Notes: generated by a model from the letters alone, not told the origin. Positions 51,400-62,061 are shown, counted from the first letter of the stretch. The stretch is DNA of 64,000 bases from Malurus cyaneus samueli (GCA_009741485.1 CM019214.1:55384803-55448802), one strand, 5' to 3'. Numbers and translations: made by a program.

Positions 51400-51640
51400 C
51401 AAGCAATTTTAAGCATTGATTTGACTGTGAAATACAATAACAGATTGCACTTTGAAAACTGGTCACTAGCAGTGCATTGTCAGCAGGCCTAGACAGTAAT
51501 CCCTGAGTGTTGTAAGACTGCTGCCATTAATAACTGAGCTTGTTAGTTGAAAGCTGGCAAAGACTCGACTGTTTAAGAGGATTACTGCTATAAATCATAT
51601 TAATTTTTTTTTAAACATTCAAGGTCTTATTCATTAAGGG
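51400..51640. promoter_or_regulatory. candidate conserved non-coding element with bicoid-class (OTX/PITX) sites
   Basis: Repeat-free, compositionally complex block. It carries TAATCC (51517-51522) and its inverse GGATTA (51579-51584), the core recognised by K50 homeodomains such as OTX and PITX. It also has CCATTAATAAC (about 51533-51543) and an intact CpG in GACTCGACTG. Function and conservation are inferred from composition only. Confidence 0.2.
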
Positions 51641-52002
51641 CTTTTGCAACAGAAACAGCTACACCAGGATATGATTCTGTTTTGATAAATGACTAGGACT
51701 TTGATTTTGCAAATGCTTGCAGTGGGCTCTTTGAAGACTACTTAAAGGAATCAGTTGTTCAATTTCTATAAATGGGGTCCATTTTCTTTGTTGAAAGTCA
51801 ACACACTAGTCAGCCTTCCTCAAGCAATGAGGAAATTGCATGGATTGAGATTCCAGAGGTTAGAGATCTAGGCAAGAGGTATGCTTCAAGCACTGTGCTT
51901 GCTGGGTACTGACATACATAATTCTGCATTAGGCAGTGTACTTTCATCCAAAGCAACAGCATTGTTTTAGATCTAGCCTTAATAGAATAAGTTCATGAGG
52001 AG
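51641..52002. other. single-copy DNA, no gene seen
   Basis: Nothing recognisable; the last tens of bases may already be diverged CR1. Confidence 0.5.
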
Positions 52003-52055
52003 TCAGAAAGATGATCAAAGGGCTGAAGAATCTGTTCTGTGAGGAAAAGTTTAGG
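52003..52055 (+). mobile_element. CR1 LINE, sense, left part of an interrupted copy
   Basis: TCAGAAAGATGATCAAAGGG, CTGAAGAATCTGTTCTGTGAGG-like sequence and AGGAAAAGTTTAGGA match, with substitutions, the sense CR1 stretch that normally leads directly into the segment found again at about 52266. The two pieces are split by an antisense CR1 at 52056-52262. Confidence 0.7.
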
Positions 52056-52262
52056 AATCATAGAATCGTGAAATGGGCCCTAAAAATCATCTAGTTCCAC
52101 CTCCTGTGCCGAGGGCAGGGATGGCTTTCACTACACAACGTTGATGTGTACACAACTTCTCTGGGCAACCTGTTCAAGTGTCTCATCACCATCATAGTAA
52201 AGAAATCTTTCCTAATATCTAATCTGAACCTGCCATTTCTGTTTTAAAGCCATTAACTTTTT
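52056..52262 (-). mobile_element. CR1 LINE 3' fragment, antisense, nested in another CR1
   Basis: Starts with the inverted tail (AATCATAGAATCGTGAAATG) and runs antisense through CATCTAGTTCCACCTCCTG, CTCTGGGCAACCTGTTCAAG, CTCATCACCATCATAGTAAA and TAATATCTAATCTGAACCTG to a T-rich end near 52262. It is about 207 bp long, 5'-truncated, and sits exactly where the sense CR1 at 52003-52566 is interrupted. It therefore inserted later than that copy. Confidence 0.85.
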
Positions 52263-52566
52263 TTCCTCCTAAGAGAAGGCACAGGGTGCTGAGTTTTATG
52301 TACTGTTCCAGTACATAAAACTCCATACAAAGAAGATGGAGGCTCTTTCTTCACAAGGAATCATATGGAGAAGACAAGGAAACACAGGTACAAGTTGCAT
52401 CGAGCACAGTTTCATCTCAACACAAGAAACAAATTTTTTGCAGAGAATACCATCCATCAAGAGCAGCCTTCTCAGGGACATGGTAGATACACCATCCCTG
52501 GGGATACGCAAGATACAATTAGATGTTTGCTAACTAATCTCTTGCTAACTAAACCCTCTTCTAGGT
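52263..52566 (+). mobile_element. CR1 LINE, sense, right part of an interrupted copy
   Basis: After the nested insertion the sense copy resumes with CCTCCTAAGAGAAGGCACAG, then TTCCAGTACATAAAACTCC, ATACAAAGAAGATGGAGG, GGAATCATATGGAGAAGACA and CACCATCCCTGGGGATA, all in CR1 order. The normal CR1 3' terminus and octamer tail are missing: similarity runs out at about 52566, where a long T tract begins. Within it, 52291-52323 is an exact hairpin whose right arm is CR1-like while its left arm is not. ORFs at 52336-52622 are frames within this copy. Confidence 0.8.
52291..52323. repeat. perfect inverted repeat, 15-bp arms, 3-nt loop
   Basis: Left arm GAGTTTTATGTACTG (52291-52305), loop TTC, right arm CAGTACATAAAACTC (52309-52323), an exact match over all 15 pairs. 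It lies inside a sense CR1 copy. The right arm fits CR1 sequence (consensus-like TTCCAGTACCTAAA), whereas the left arm departs from what CR1 normally has there. This suggests that the left arm was rewritten from the right arm by a template switch during replication. Confidence 0.92.
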
Positions 52567-52584
52567 TTTTTTTTTTTTTTTGGT

Positions 52585-52615
<31 letters not shown>
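52566..52615. repeat. T-rich tract, T16-GGTGG-T29
   Basis: T16 (52566-52581), GGTGG, then T29 (52587-52615). It begins where the sense CR1 similarity ends, so the CR1 3' end was probably replaced or lost here. ORFs crossing it end in long phenylalanine runs and are artefacts. Confidence 0.93.
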
Positions 52616-55600
52616 CCTGTGACAGATTGGATCAGGTGTAAGTTTTGAAATTCAAGTTTTTTACCCCTTGTGCTATAAGCATTTTTTGGTATGTGTTTTT
52701 CAAGGTGAGAAGAAAATATTTTTATGGTCTTCCTGCATTTAAACGTATTTTCACAGACTGAAAAGCATGTAGAGAACTAGGAACAGTGGTTTAGGCACTC
52801 CCAACCAGTGCTTGACAATGTGCTTCAGAAATTCTGTGATCTTATAAGAAGAGTGTAAGTGAATTTTACTCTAGATGCCTTACTCATCCAAGACAGATGA
52901 CCAGTGGACAGTGACATGTAATTGCTTGGCTTGACCATTTCTATACTGCATATCAGCAAGACAAATGGAGGATACTGTAATCTGGAAATGAATTAAATAT
53001 GAAATGAGACGGAATGAAATGCAATTGATAAATGAGCCCTAACAAAAGAGATTCTGAATTTTATTCTGCTTTTAATGTAAATATCAATCTTTGATTATCA
53101 AGGCCTCTGTGATCCAGAAGATATCATATCTTGTATTATATTTGTCTCTACATTCGTTATGCTTAGGTTCATATCTAAATCAATCAGAAAGAATGTTTTC
53201 TTAAAACAAGCAAACAAACAAATAAACAAACAAACAAACACCATGTAACCCCAGCAAAACTTTCAAAATATATACACATATGTTCACATAAGCATGCTCA
53301 GCTGTCATTTGGTAATAATGTAAAATGACACGTATTTAGATCTTTAGTCAAATACTTACCAGAAAGAAACTAATTGCTGCTCAGGGGCAGTGGAATCAGG
53401 CTCAGAGCAAACTTTTCTTTCTTTGTGCTTTTCCTGTTGGTATTTCATGCTGCTGATCAGTAAGGGTGTCAGAAGTACATCAGCATCTGCATCATGTACT
53501 CTTCATTCATCCTCAGAAGGGTGTTGATCCTTCTTGCCAGGGCATCAAATTATCAACTTATCTATCACGATGTCTTTTTCTTTCCCAATCTTCTGTTTTC
53601 TGCTCCAGGAATACAATATCAGGAAATGAAACACTGATGTTACATTATGAATCAGCTGAAGTAAAGGCAAAGTTGCAAGACTGGCAGTATTTTAAAGCCT
53701 TGTCTTCCAGCTTTATGGGTGTTTTCTGACAAAGTAATCATAAGAATTTATAACTGACCTGTGTGTGACCGTCTAAATGCTACAAGAACTGAAAGAGATA
53801 TTCCATAAATGTTCCCCATAATTTAATGTCTTGAACCTGTTAAAAAGTAAAAAAAAAAAGTTGTAGAAATGTCTAATTATACATAATACATGAAGTCAAC
53901 AAATCAACGGAACTTGAATATTTATTATATATCGATTAAATCTAGTTTTAATGGTGATTACAGTGAGACATTTCTGCCTACATTATACAGACAGTTTGAG
54001 ACTAAACATGAAAGAATGTCTGAAGAAACACTGTAATGCTCCTTTAATGCATGATAAATGGAATGGGAAAACCAGAAAACTTCCAATTTCTTTCTTAGCA
54101 AAATGGTTTTGCAACTACAAACAATTCAAAAAGGAGTAATTTTATCTTTAAATAAAATATATTATTTTATATGGATGCATATGCATTTAATATTGTCTAT
54201 GTTTTTGATATAATGAATATTGAGTTTAAATTTCTCTCATGTTTTACTGAATGTGAGCTATATTTCAGTCCATATACTAGTCAGTAATAATAGAGATAAA
54301 ATAGTCTTTTGCTACCTTGATTTGGAATTGCAAAAATAAAACTTCAAAAGATTTAATGTAAAACCATAAATGTGAATTTGCTTAAAATTCTTCAGAGACA
54401 TTAATTAGCCTTCCTCAATATGACTTCATGGGACTTTATTAATGAATTCTAGGTAATGAGAGTTCAGCTTCCGGAGTTATCCTAAAGACTTGGGGCAGAC
54501 TGGTGAGTCTTTTTTATGTAAAGTCAGTCTAATGTTATATACATTCCATTCTTGAGTAAATAAAATGTACAGAACAAAATGTCTGAGACATAAGAATAAT
54601 TTACAGAATTGGCAATATTTTAAAAGGTCCTGTAACTGGAATATCTTTATGAGCTCTGAAGTCCCCTTGACCTCATTAACTCACTGAGGAAAAATAGCAA
54701 TATATACTCAATCTGGCAAGAAAAAACATGAACAAAATGAAAAATTTAAAATGACATGCAGTGGTACTGCTAATTTTGGTTTATGATTTCATTCTCTATT
54801 GCACTTCAATATCTGATATTTTTTATTATTGGTAGAATTTTCAGGTCAATCTTCATGACAAATGTAATGAGTAAATATCAATCAGAAATGTTTGTGCTAG
54901 TTTTAAGACACTGAGTTGCTCACTGAAGTTTTAATCTTTTTTTTGTAAAGATTCTTCAAATCAATCTTCATTCATAGCTAGGTGATAGAAAGGTTCATAA
55001 AGCCTGTGTTTTTTTCACCTGAAGAAATCAAATCTATCACAGTATAATGATAAATATATTTGGATATATATTGCAAATTGCATATTGCAACTGGATATTT
55101 TGTTCCAAAATCTAATTTCAAAGCTTATCGATACCTCAATTTAAAATAATTTTATATTCAGCTGGAGCCAAAAAGAAGGGTAAACATTGTGAAGAGAGAG
55201 AGATTGTACATTCATAATGTGATCTTTTACTCCTTTGTCTGAGATCAAAACTGATTGGAGCAATGCTTGAATAAGACATATGGCTACAATCAATTTTCAT
55301 CTCAAATGTATACTTTTTCTAATGACACAAATAATATTTTGATGTGATTGTTTCCTCTTCCTGCAATGGCGCAGGAGTGTGTTTTCTTTTACTAAAATGG
55401 AGCCATATTAATTGAAAATTTATTCCCAAAGAAATCACATAGAAGTGTCCTGAGAAAATACAAACGCCAGAGAACCAGACTCATTTGAAGTTATAAATTA
55501 TTGCTTCAGTGGAATAAATCCACAGTACTGAGAAAGAACCAAGGGAAGAATCCAGAAGACACAGTTTGCTATTTAAATTACAAGACATTGTTTTATTTTT

Positions 55601-55928
55601 TGTTTGATTTTTTGTTGAAATACTTCTCTTTGCATATGTATTCAAGACTTTATGCAATGCTAACTCAAAGTTTAGGAGCTACTGGGTGAAATTGTTCGCT
55701 TGCATTTTTGTAACTGAACTATTTTTTTTCTTCCTGCATTGTGGGGGTAAACAAAATGAAACAAAAAAGTAGTATTCTTAAATTAATTTCATTTTCGTGG
55801 TTGTTTTTCATGAGTCAATCTCTTTCTACAGAATTTTTTAACCATAAGAAAATTATTTAAAAGCTCTTTGCTTAGACAATACACTATTGTATCTACAGAC
55901 TGACTAGAAGATAGCTAATTCTACTTGT
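52616..55928. other. AT-rich single-copy DNA, no gene seen
   Basis: No exon, RNA gene or transposon recognised. ORF 53466-53729 (plus, 87 codons) shows no family and no splice-like context. Contains the CAAA repeat at 53211-53241. A small CpG-bearing block with CCTGCAATGGCGCAGG lies at about 55360-55376. Confidence 0.65.
53211..53241. repeat. (CAAA)n microsatellite
   Basis: About eight tetranucleotide units of CAAA with one AATA interruption. Confidence 0.92.
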
Positions 55929-56007
55929 TTCAGGTAGAATGTGGGTGTGTTTTATTACATGAACTAATGCTTCAGGTAGAATGTGGGTGTGTTTTATTAC
56001 ATGAACT
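55929..56007. repeat. 42-bp tandem duplication
   Basis: The unit beginning TTCAGGTAGAATGTGGGTGT at 55929 is repeated at 55971. The first 37 bases of each copy (55929-55965 and 55971-56007) are identical, after which the second copy diverges. This is a recent, single tandem duplication event in single-copy DNA. Confidence 0.95.
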
Positions 56008-56514
56008 GACTCCTAAGAAACACAAAATTGAGTTGTAAGAGTGACTTCTGATGGTAGGTTGTTTACCAACAACCACCAAACTTGATTACCAACACTTTTA
56101 TACATACAAATGATAAATATATATTGGTAAGCCTGTATAAATTAAACTTAATGAAACATGAAGTGCGATCAGGTAATTTCAGAATATATGTGTGTTCTAA
56201 TTTCCATTTAGAAATATAATAATTAATACTATAGGATTACTATGTCACTGATATAGCATAGAATTAAAAATTGCTCACAGTGCAATGAAGCTCTGTGTTT
56301 AATTTTTACTTTGACATAAAGAAAAATACTGTTTATTACTGGCAGGAAAAAAAAAAAATCCAAAAAGACTACTCAGATCTTTAATACCCATAAATAGATG
56401 GGACCTTGAATTAACATGTTCTTTGACAGGAAGCACCTTTATCAGCAATTTCCCCCTAACGATGGATTTGAAACAAAGTCATCAAAGGCTTTTTTTCCCT
56501 TTCTTTTTCTATTT
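56008..56514. other. AT-rich single-copy DNA, no gene seen
   Basis: Nothing recognisable except a short A run near 56347. Confidence 0.6.
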
Positions 56515-56670
56515 TTCCATTGATTTAAATTGGCTGGCTGCCAAGGTGTAGAATTGGCATGGTAAAATCCAGCAGGACAGGATGATGAATTAAACAATAC
56601 ACAATTTTAAAAGACCCACTGTGCTGAGTCAGTTCTGACTCAGAAGGAAGAGTACTGAGTCACCAGAATC
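56515..56670. promoter_or_regulatory. candidate enhancer: full NFI site plus three AP-1/Maf-type sites
   Basis: TTGGCTGGCTGCCAA (56530-56544) matches exactly the full nuclear factor I palindrome TTGGC-N5-GCCAA. Eighty bases downstream, CTGAGTCA-GTTC-TGACTCAG (56624-56643) is a perfect inverted repeat of two AP-1 sites (TGAGTCA at 56625-56631, TGACTCA at 56636-56642). A third TGAGTCA lies at 56656-56662. TGCTGAGTCA at 56622-56631 also fits a Maf/NF-E2 element. TGATGAATTAAACAATAC between them is homeodomain-like. Three exact heptamers within 40 bases are well above chance. No transcript start is visible, so a distal enhancer is more likely than a promoter; activity is untested. Confidence 0.4.
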
Positions 56671-57123
56671 AGTGTGTTACATAGCAGGAAGTTTCTCATT
56701 TTGAATATTGGCAAAATTCAACTTTGCACAGAGTTTAAAGCATGACAAGAACAAAGGACTATATAGCTGCAAGTCAAAAAAAGATTAATATCCATTAATA
56801 TAAATTGAGAAAGGCAGCAATCTGGAAAAGAGGTAAACATTTAAAATTTCATAGTAGTTTGCAAGAGATGGTATCTGAAAATGTGATCTTCAAGGAGGCA
56901 ACTCATTTCTTGAACTACACATAGCAGAAATTATTTGATCATTATTTCCCAATTTCAGAATATAATAATGAACTTCAGTTATTGTTCTTCAGTTTTCCAT
57001 TCAGAATGTTTTTAGGACCTGCTGCTGTTATGCTGATGGGCCTACATCACACAGACCTGCATACCTACAGGCTGTGTCTCTCATATACATGTGGAAGTAG
57101 AAACACACCGTCGACCGTGTCCT
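56671..57123. other. AT-rich single-copy DNA, no gene seen
   Basis: No gene or element recognised; ends with CpG-bearing ACACACCGTCGACCGTGTCC just before the CR1 copy. Confidence 0.6.
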
Positions 57124-57858
57124 CAGAATCACAGAATTAATCAGGTTGGAAAAGATCTCTGAGATCATCAAGTTCAACCACTAACCCAGCACTGCCAAAT
57201 CCACAACACTACCATGTCCCTAAGCACCACAAATACATGATTGTGAACATCTCCAGGGATGGTGACCACCACCACCCCCTGGGCAGTCCCTTCCAATGCC
57301 CAAACACTCTTCGTGTGAAGAACTTCATCCTAATGTCAACCTAAACCTTCCCTGGCACAATTTAACACTGTGTCCTCTTGTCCCGTTTCTGGTTATCAGA
57401 CCCCCAGCTGGCTGCAGCCTCCTTTGAGATGGCTTTTGAGGGTAATAAGGTCACCCCTGAGCCACATCTGCTCCAGGCTGAAAAAAAAAAAAAAACATCT
57501 CCCTCAGCTGCTCCTCTTAGGACCAGAACTTCTTATCTCCAGAACCTCCAAAAGCTTTGCTGCTTCTCTGGACACTCTGCAGCCCCTCAAAGCCTTTTTG
57601 AAGTGAGGGGCCCAGAACTGGACACAGGACTGAAAGTGTGGCCTCACCTTCAGTGTGCCGAGTACAGGGGGACAATCCCTGCCCCGGTCCCACTGGCCAC
57701 ATAATTTCTGAACACCAGGTGATGGCCTTTCTTGGCCAGCTGGGCACACTGATGGCTTATGTTTATCTGGCTGTCAATCAGCACCCCCATGTCCTTTCCA
57801 GCCACTTTGTCCCCAGTCTGTAGCACTACATGGGGCTGTTGTGGCCAAAGTGAAGGAA
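57124..57858 (-). mobile_element. CR1 LINE 3' fragment, antisense (about 735 bp)
   Basis: Starts CAGAATCACAGAATTAATCA (inverted 3' tail) and runs antisense through GAGATCATCAAGTTCAACCA, CCCAGCACTGCCAAATCCAC, CTCCAGGGATGGTGACC, CCCTGGGCAGTCCCTTCC, CTAATGTCAACCTAAACC and CCTCTTGTCCCGTTTCTGG. The GC-rich segment (GGACACAGGACTGAAAGTGT, CCAGGTGATGGCC) follows, up to CACTACATGGGGCTGTTGTG near 57858. Orientation is minus and the copy is 5'-truncated. An A15 run at 57481-57495 replaces part of the usual sequence after CTCCAGGCTG, a local slippage expansion. All overlapping ORFs at 57370-57823 on both strands are shadows of this element. Confidence 0.92.
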
Positions 57859-59169
57859 CTGTTACTATCCAGGTATTGATGGGTTCGCATTGGTGAAAAA
57901 GAAAAAAATAATAATGTAATTTTTTTCTAATATGTTTACCCTCTAAATAGTTCTAATAACCCATAGGTCGCAAGTCCCTCTATCAAAACACTCTCACAAA
58001 CATCAGGAAAAAAAATGGTTCACATTCTTGAGAAATATTTAAGAAATGTATATAATGAAAAATCTATTGCAAGAAGTAGAGACAGATCAGGAAAGTGAAG
58101 CAACATAAAAAATTAAACTGATTCCTCAATAAAATTGAAGCAGTAATGGACAGTACAGAAACAAACTTTTTAAAAGAAGAAGAAATAAAAAATAAGTAAT
58201 ATTTTAATTCTAAAACAGGAAAAAAACAACAGAAGCATCTGGTATGATCAAAATAAAATCAACAAGAAGTGACATATGTTTTATAATACTGGATTGCACA
58301 GGATGAGTTCATATGAAATGTTTTCCTTTGTGATTGACCAGCTAGCTTGCCCTATAGTGCTTTTGCATTCTTTGCTACTGAAACTTTTTCTTTCCCATTT
58401 GTGGGTTTGGAAGGTTGAGTGTTTCACATAATTAGTAAGTGTTGTCAAGCCAGAGAAAAGCAGTGCAGTAGCTGGCTGACGGCCCAGAAGTAGAAACAGA
58501 ATAGTAAAATCTTGCAAACAGGACATGAAGAGAAGTTAAACAAGAGACAAATCCTCTGTTTTTGGCACATACCCAACTTGGCAAAGTGGGAAATTACAGA
58601 TGGAAAGTGAAAAAGAAAAAAAAGATAAAGTTATGAAAAATAAAAGTAAGATATGGAGTTGGATAATTTTGCAAAGTTCATCATTTCATCAGTCTTTGGA
58701 TAATGGATACAACTGTTGACATAGAATATATTAATGAAAATTAATCCCTTCAAACTGGAAATTCCTGAGATAACTAAGTCAAAGAGATCAGGGAAGACAA
58801 TTCCAGTTAGTTTCATGCTAATTCAGTCTATTTGGAGAGAAACCGGAACCAATTTGATTCTAGGTTGATGGAGCAGCAAAAAAAGAAATAGAGGCATGCC
58901 AGCTCAAAGATATAATTGTGCAAACTTTTTAAAACAAATTATGTAAAGAAATTAAACATTTTGAATATGATTTTGTTTTTTATTTTGCCTTTTTTTTGAC
59001 TGGATATCTGTATGGAGGTTGTCATTCAAATTAGTATTGAAAATGTGGGGGGAACAAGGTCTCGTTTTGTCTGTTTTTGTTGCCTCTCTCATTTTCTCTC
59101 TCTTCTGTAAGGGTGCAAACTCCTTTTTTTTTACTTCTGATCAGAAATTATCTTGTAGGTCTAGAACTT
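57859..59169. other. AT-rich single-copy DNA, no gene seen
   Basis: A-rich, repeat-poor stretch without recognisable exon or element. ORFs at 58281-58526 and 58631-58816 (minus) are unsupported. Confidence 0.65.
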
Positions 59170-59677
59170 TGTTGTGGTTTAGCCCCATCTGGCAACTAAG
59201 CCCCACCAGCAGGGTAGGGGAGACCATCAGGATGAAAGTGAGAAAATTATTGGGTAGAGGTAAAGGCAGTTGAATAGATAAAGCAAAAGACATGTGCAAG
59301 AACAGTACAAGGAATTAATTCCCCATTTCTCATGGGCAGATGTGTTATGCAAGCAGCTCTGCATGGCAGGTTACAGTGGCTTGTGAAGACAAACATCATC
59401 ATTTCAAATGTCCTCCTCTTCCTCCTTTTCCCTCAGCTGTACATGCTGAGCAGGATGTCATATGGTGTGGAATATTCCTTTGGTCAGTTGAGGTCAGCTG
59501 TGCCAGCTGTGTCCCCTCCCTTTGTGAGGTGAGGGGAAGAAGTCTTGATGCTGTGTAAGCAGTGCCCAGCAACAGCTAAAACATCACTGTGTTAGCTCTG
59601 TTGTCACCATAAATCTCAAATATGGCCCTAGACTAGTCACTCTGAGGAAAATAATCTCTACCACAGTAAAAACCCGA
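59170..59677 (+). mobile_element. solo LTR of an avian endogenous retrovirus
   Basis: Starts with the terminal TGTTGTGGTTTAGCCCC and follows, in order, GGCAACTAAGCCCCACC, AAAGTGAGAAAATTATTGGG, the TGCTGAGCAGGATGTCATAT region, TATGGTGTGGAATATTCC, TTGGTCAGTTGAGGTCAGCT, CTGTGTAAGCAGTGCCCAGC and ACTAGTCACTCTGAGG. It ends near 59677 with a decayed terminus (AATCTCTACCACAGTAAAAA). About 508 bp, plus orientation. No internal retroviral genes flank it, and a clear target-site duplication could not be read because the 3' end is eroded. It belongs to the same family as the LTR at 21910, but the two differ by many substitutions and by an AT-rich insertion in the other copy. They are therefore separate insertions rather than the two ends of one provirus. 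I recognise this type from bird genomes; the exact family name is not claimed. Confidence 0.85.
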
Positions 59678-59695
59678 AATAATTTATTTTGTAGA

Positions 59696-59742
59696 TCACA
59701 GAATTACAGAATAGTTAGGGTTGGAAGGGATCTCTGGAGATT
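59696..59742 (-). mobile_element. CR1 LINE 3' terminal stub, antisense
   Basis: TCACAGAATTACAGAATAGT followed by TAGGGTTGGAAGGGATCTCT is the inverted CR1 3' terminus. Only about 47 bases are recognisable. It lies about 20 bases beyond the LTR 3' end. Confidence 0.8.
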
Positions 59743-60756
59743 ATACCTAAAACTTTAGGGCCAAGACTTTTGCCCTATTGTATCTCATATGACTATCTGG
59801 AAATCTAGAGATAAACACAAAGTGTAACAGCTCTGGAAGGCATTTTCTTAATGCAAAGACAGTGTAGGATGAAAGCACATTTTAGCAGCCAAATTTATAT
59901 ATATCAGACATAGGCGTATGTCAGAAATAAGAGCCAAGGTGTTGACATAAAAAGTGTTCTTAATTCATAACCTGTGATGCCGTTGTGATTGTCATCAATA
60001 AAGTTTTAATAGCTGAAAGGAACAGAACAAGGGATTTGCAAATTGCTGCACAGGACATGAACAACACAGGAACTTCCTCTCTTATTTTCTCCCCAAGTTG
60101 TTTACTTTCCAATAAAGATATCATACAAAAGCACCCAACTCAACAATGTTATACATTTATGCTGGATTATTCAGCCTAGGCCTGCATGCAGATGACTTTC
60201 ATAAACACACTTGATGTTTACTAGATAAATTTACCACGTGATATATTTAAAATGATTACAAATTTTAATTAAAAACCCCAAAACCAAAACAAAACAAAAA
60301 AACCCAATATGTCTATGAATGACTGATCAACAATGAGTGCATATGGTCCAGAAGTTAGATTTCTGTGACCTTTTCTGTGCTTGCTTGTGATACAAATGAT
60401 CCCAATGTCAGTGCTCTGTTTTAATAATCTCAAAATTTCTGGTAGTTACTTTTGTATGTATACAGATTACATCAGGTTGTAACATAAATACTGATACAAA
60501 TAAGCTCATTTGATTCAGAAGTTATCCAAAACACCTGACAGTTTATTGAAAAACTCCATCTGTGTGTGCAATTTGTGATTGAATTAAATCATGCATACTC
60601 TAACTTTACAGCCTCCCGTGCTGTGAGGTGTATATTATCTTATTAGGCAAACAACAAACCAATATAGCATGAGAAGTGCTATATCATACTGTTCCCTAAG
60701 TTCCTTAATAGCTACTGTAAATTGTGAAAATAAATAGTTCCTCTTTTTTATCTGCT

Positions 60757-60849
60757 TTTTTTTTTTTTGTGTGTGTGTGTGTGTTGTTTTTTTGGTTTTT
60801 TTTTTTTTGTTTTTTTTTTTTTTTTTTTTTAATTAAAAAAAAAAAAAAA
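60757..60849. repeat. T-rich / (GT)n tract ending in a T-AATT-A palindrome
   Basis: T run, then about eight GT units (about 60770-60783), then T runs broken by G and GG, ending T21 (60810-60830), AATT, A15 (60835-60849). The last part contains a perfect T15-AATT-A15 palindrome that can extrude as a hairpin. Simple repeat, no element body seen. Confidence 0.93.
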
Positions 60850-62061
60850 CCCTCCAAGATCACCAGCAACTTCAGAGAAAGGCATTTTTGAAACACTTGC
60901 AGAATCTTGGCATATGTTTTGATTCTACTCTGTCTGGTTACATTAGACTGTGTAATAGGGTGAAGGTTTTACCTACTATCACACTCAGGAGATTAAGCAC
61001 AATATGGTCCTTCCATATGGTATTTGTGCCTAAAAACCAATGAGATTAGAATGCCTACGCTGAACATCACTCCATATGTTCATCAGAATAGACCATAGGT
61101 CTTGATAGAACTAGGGATTTTTTAAAGATTTAAATTAATATTTTTAACAGTGCCTAAGAAACATCTCAAGCACTGCCAATAATTATTGTGTTTCATCCTC
61201 TCCCTCTTCACAATTAAGCTCTTATGTGTTATGCTAATGGCTATTTAGTTTGTTTCCAATAAGAATTTTCCTGTGTTAAATTTACATCATTATTTCACTT
61301 CTATACTGAGAAATTTATACCCTATTTAGAAAAATATCTGGTTTGCACTTAAACATACAGCACACCTAAAGCAGAAAAAAAAAAAGGTTAATGCAACAGT
61401 TCACATTGGTTTTTTTGCTACATATTTCAGGGATTAGTAAATTGAATCTTTGCAGACACATCTAATTTCCTTCCTAACAGTTTTCACATTTAATCTTCAT
61501 ACTGAAGTCACATGACAACATCAACATTATCTCTGCAATTTATGGAATTAGAGAACAAAGAAATCACTGGTTTTGGAAAGCGTGTGCAACTCCAGTAGTA
61601 ATATCCACAGTTCTCCCACAGAGGAAAGTTTCTTCTCATCCTCACATCCTTGAGTAACTACCAAATCCTGGAACTAGAAAATTATTTTCTTTTCATTTTT
61701 TGATTGTCCAGAAATTTAAGGCAAAAATCCCAACAAACTCCTCTCTTTTCTTCTGGCTTAGACAAAACACGGATTTTTTTTTTTTTCCTTTCCAACTGGA
61801 CTTGGGGTGAAACCATACCCTGAAGGCAAGGAGGTTTAAAATGAAGCTAGAATAATAACAGTCAAATAAGATAGTCATTTACTTTGAACAAGAAAGATAA
61901 TCTTCACAGACCTTTATCTTTGATTAGCTTATATAAGACTTCAAATTAAAGCATGCTCTATCATTACCCTTCCCAAGTGTTTGGGTTTTGTTTGCTTGTT
62001 TTAGTGAGGCAGGTCTCTTTTCTTGTTGGTCACGATTATTTATTGTTTTTTTCTCTTATTT

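Noticed and set aside
57370..57823. Cluster of ORFs of 61-108 codons on both strands
   Set aside because: Frames through the antisense CR1 copy at 57124-57858.
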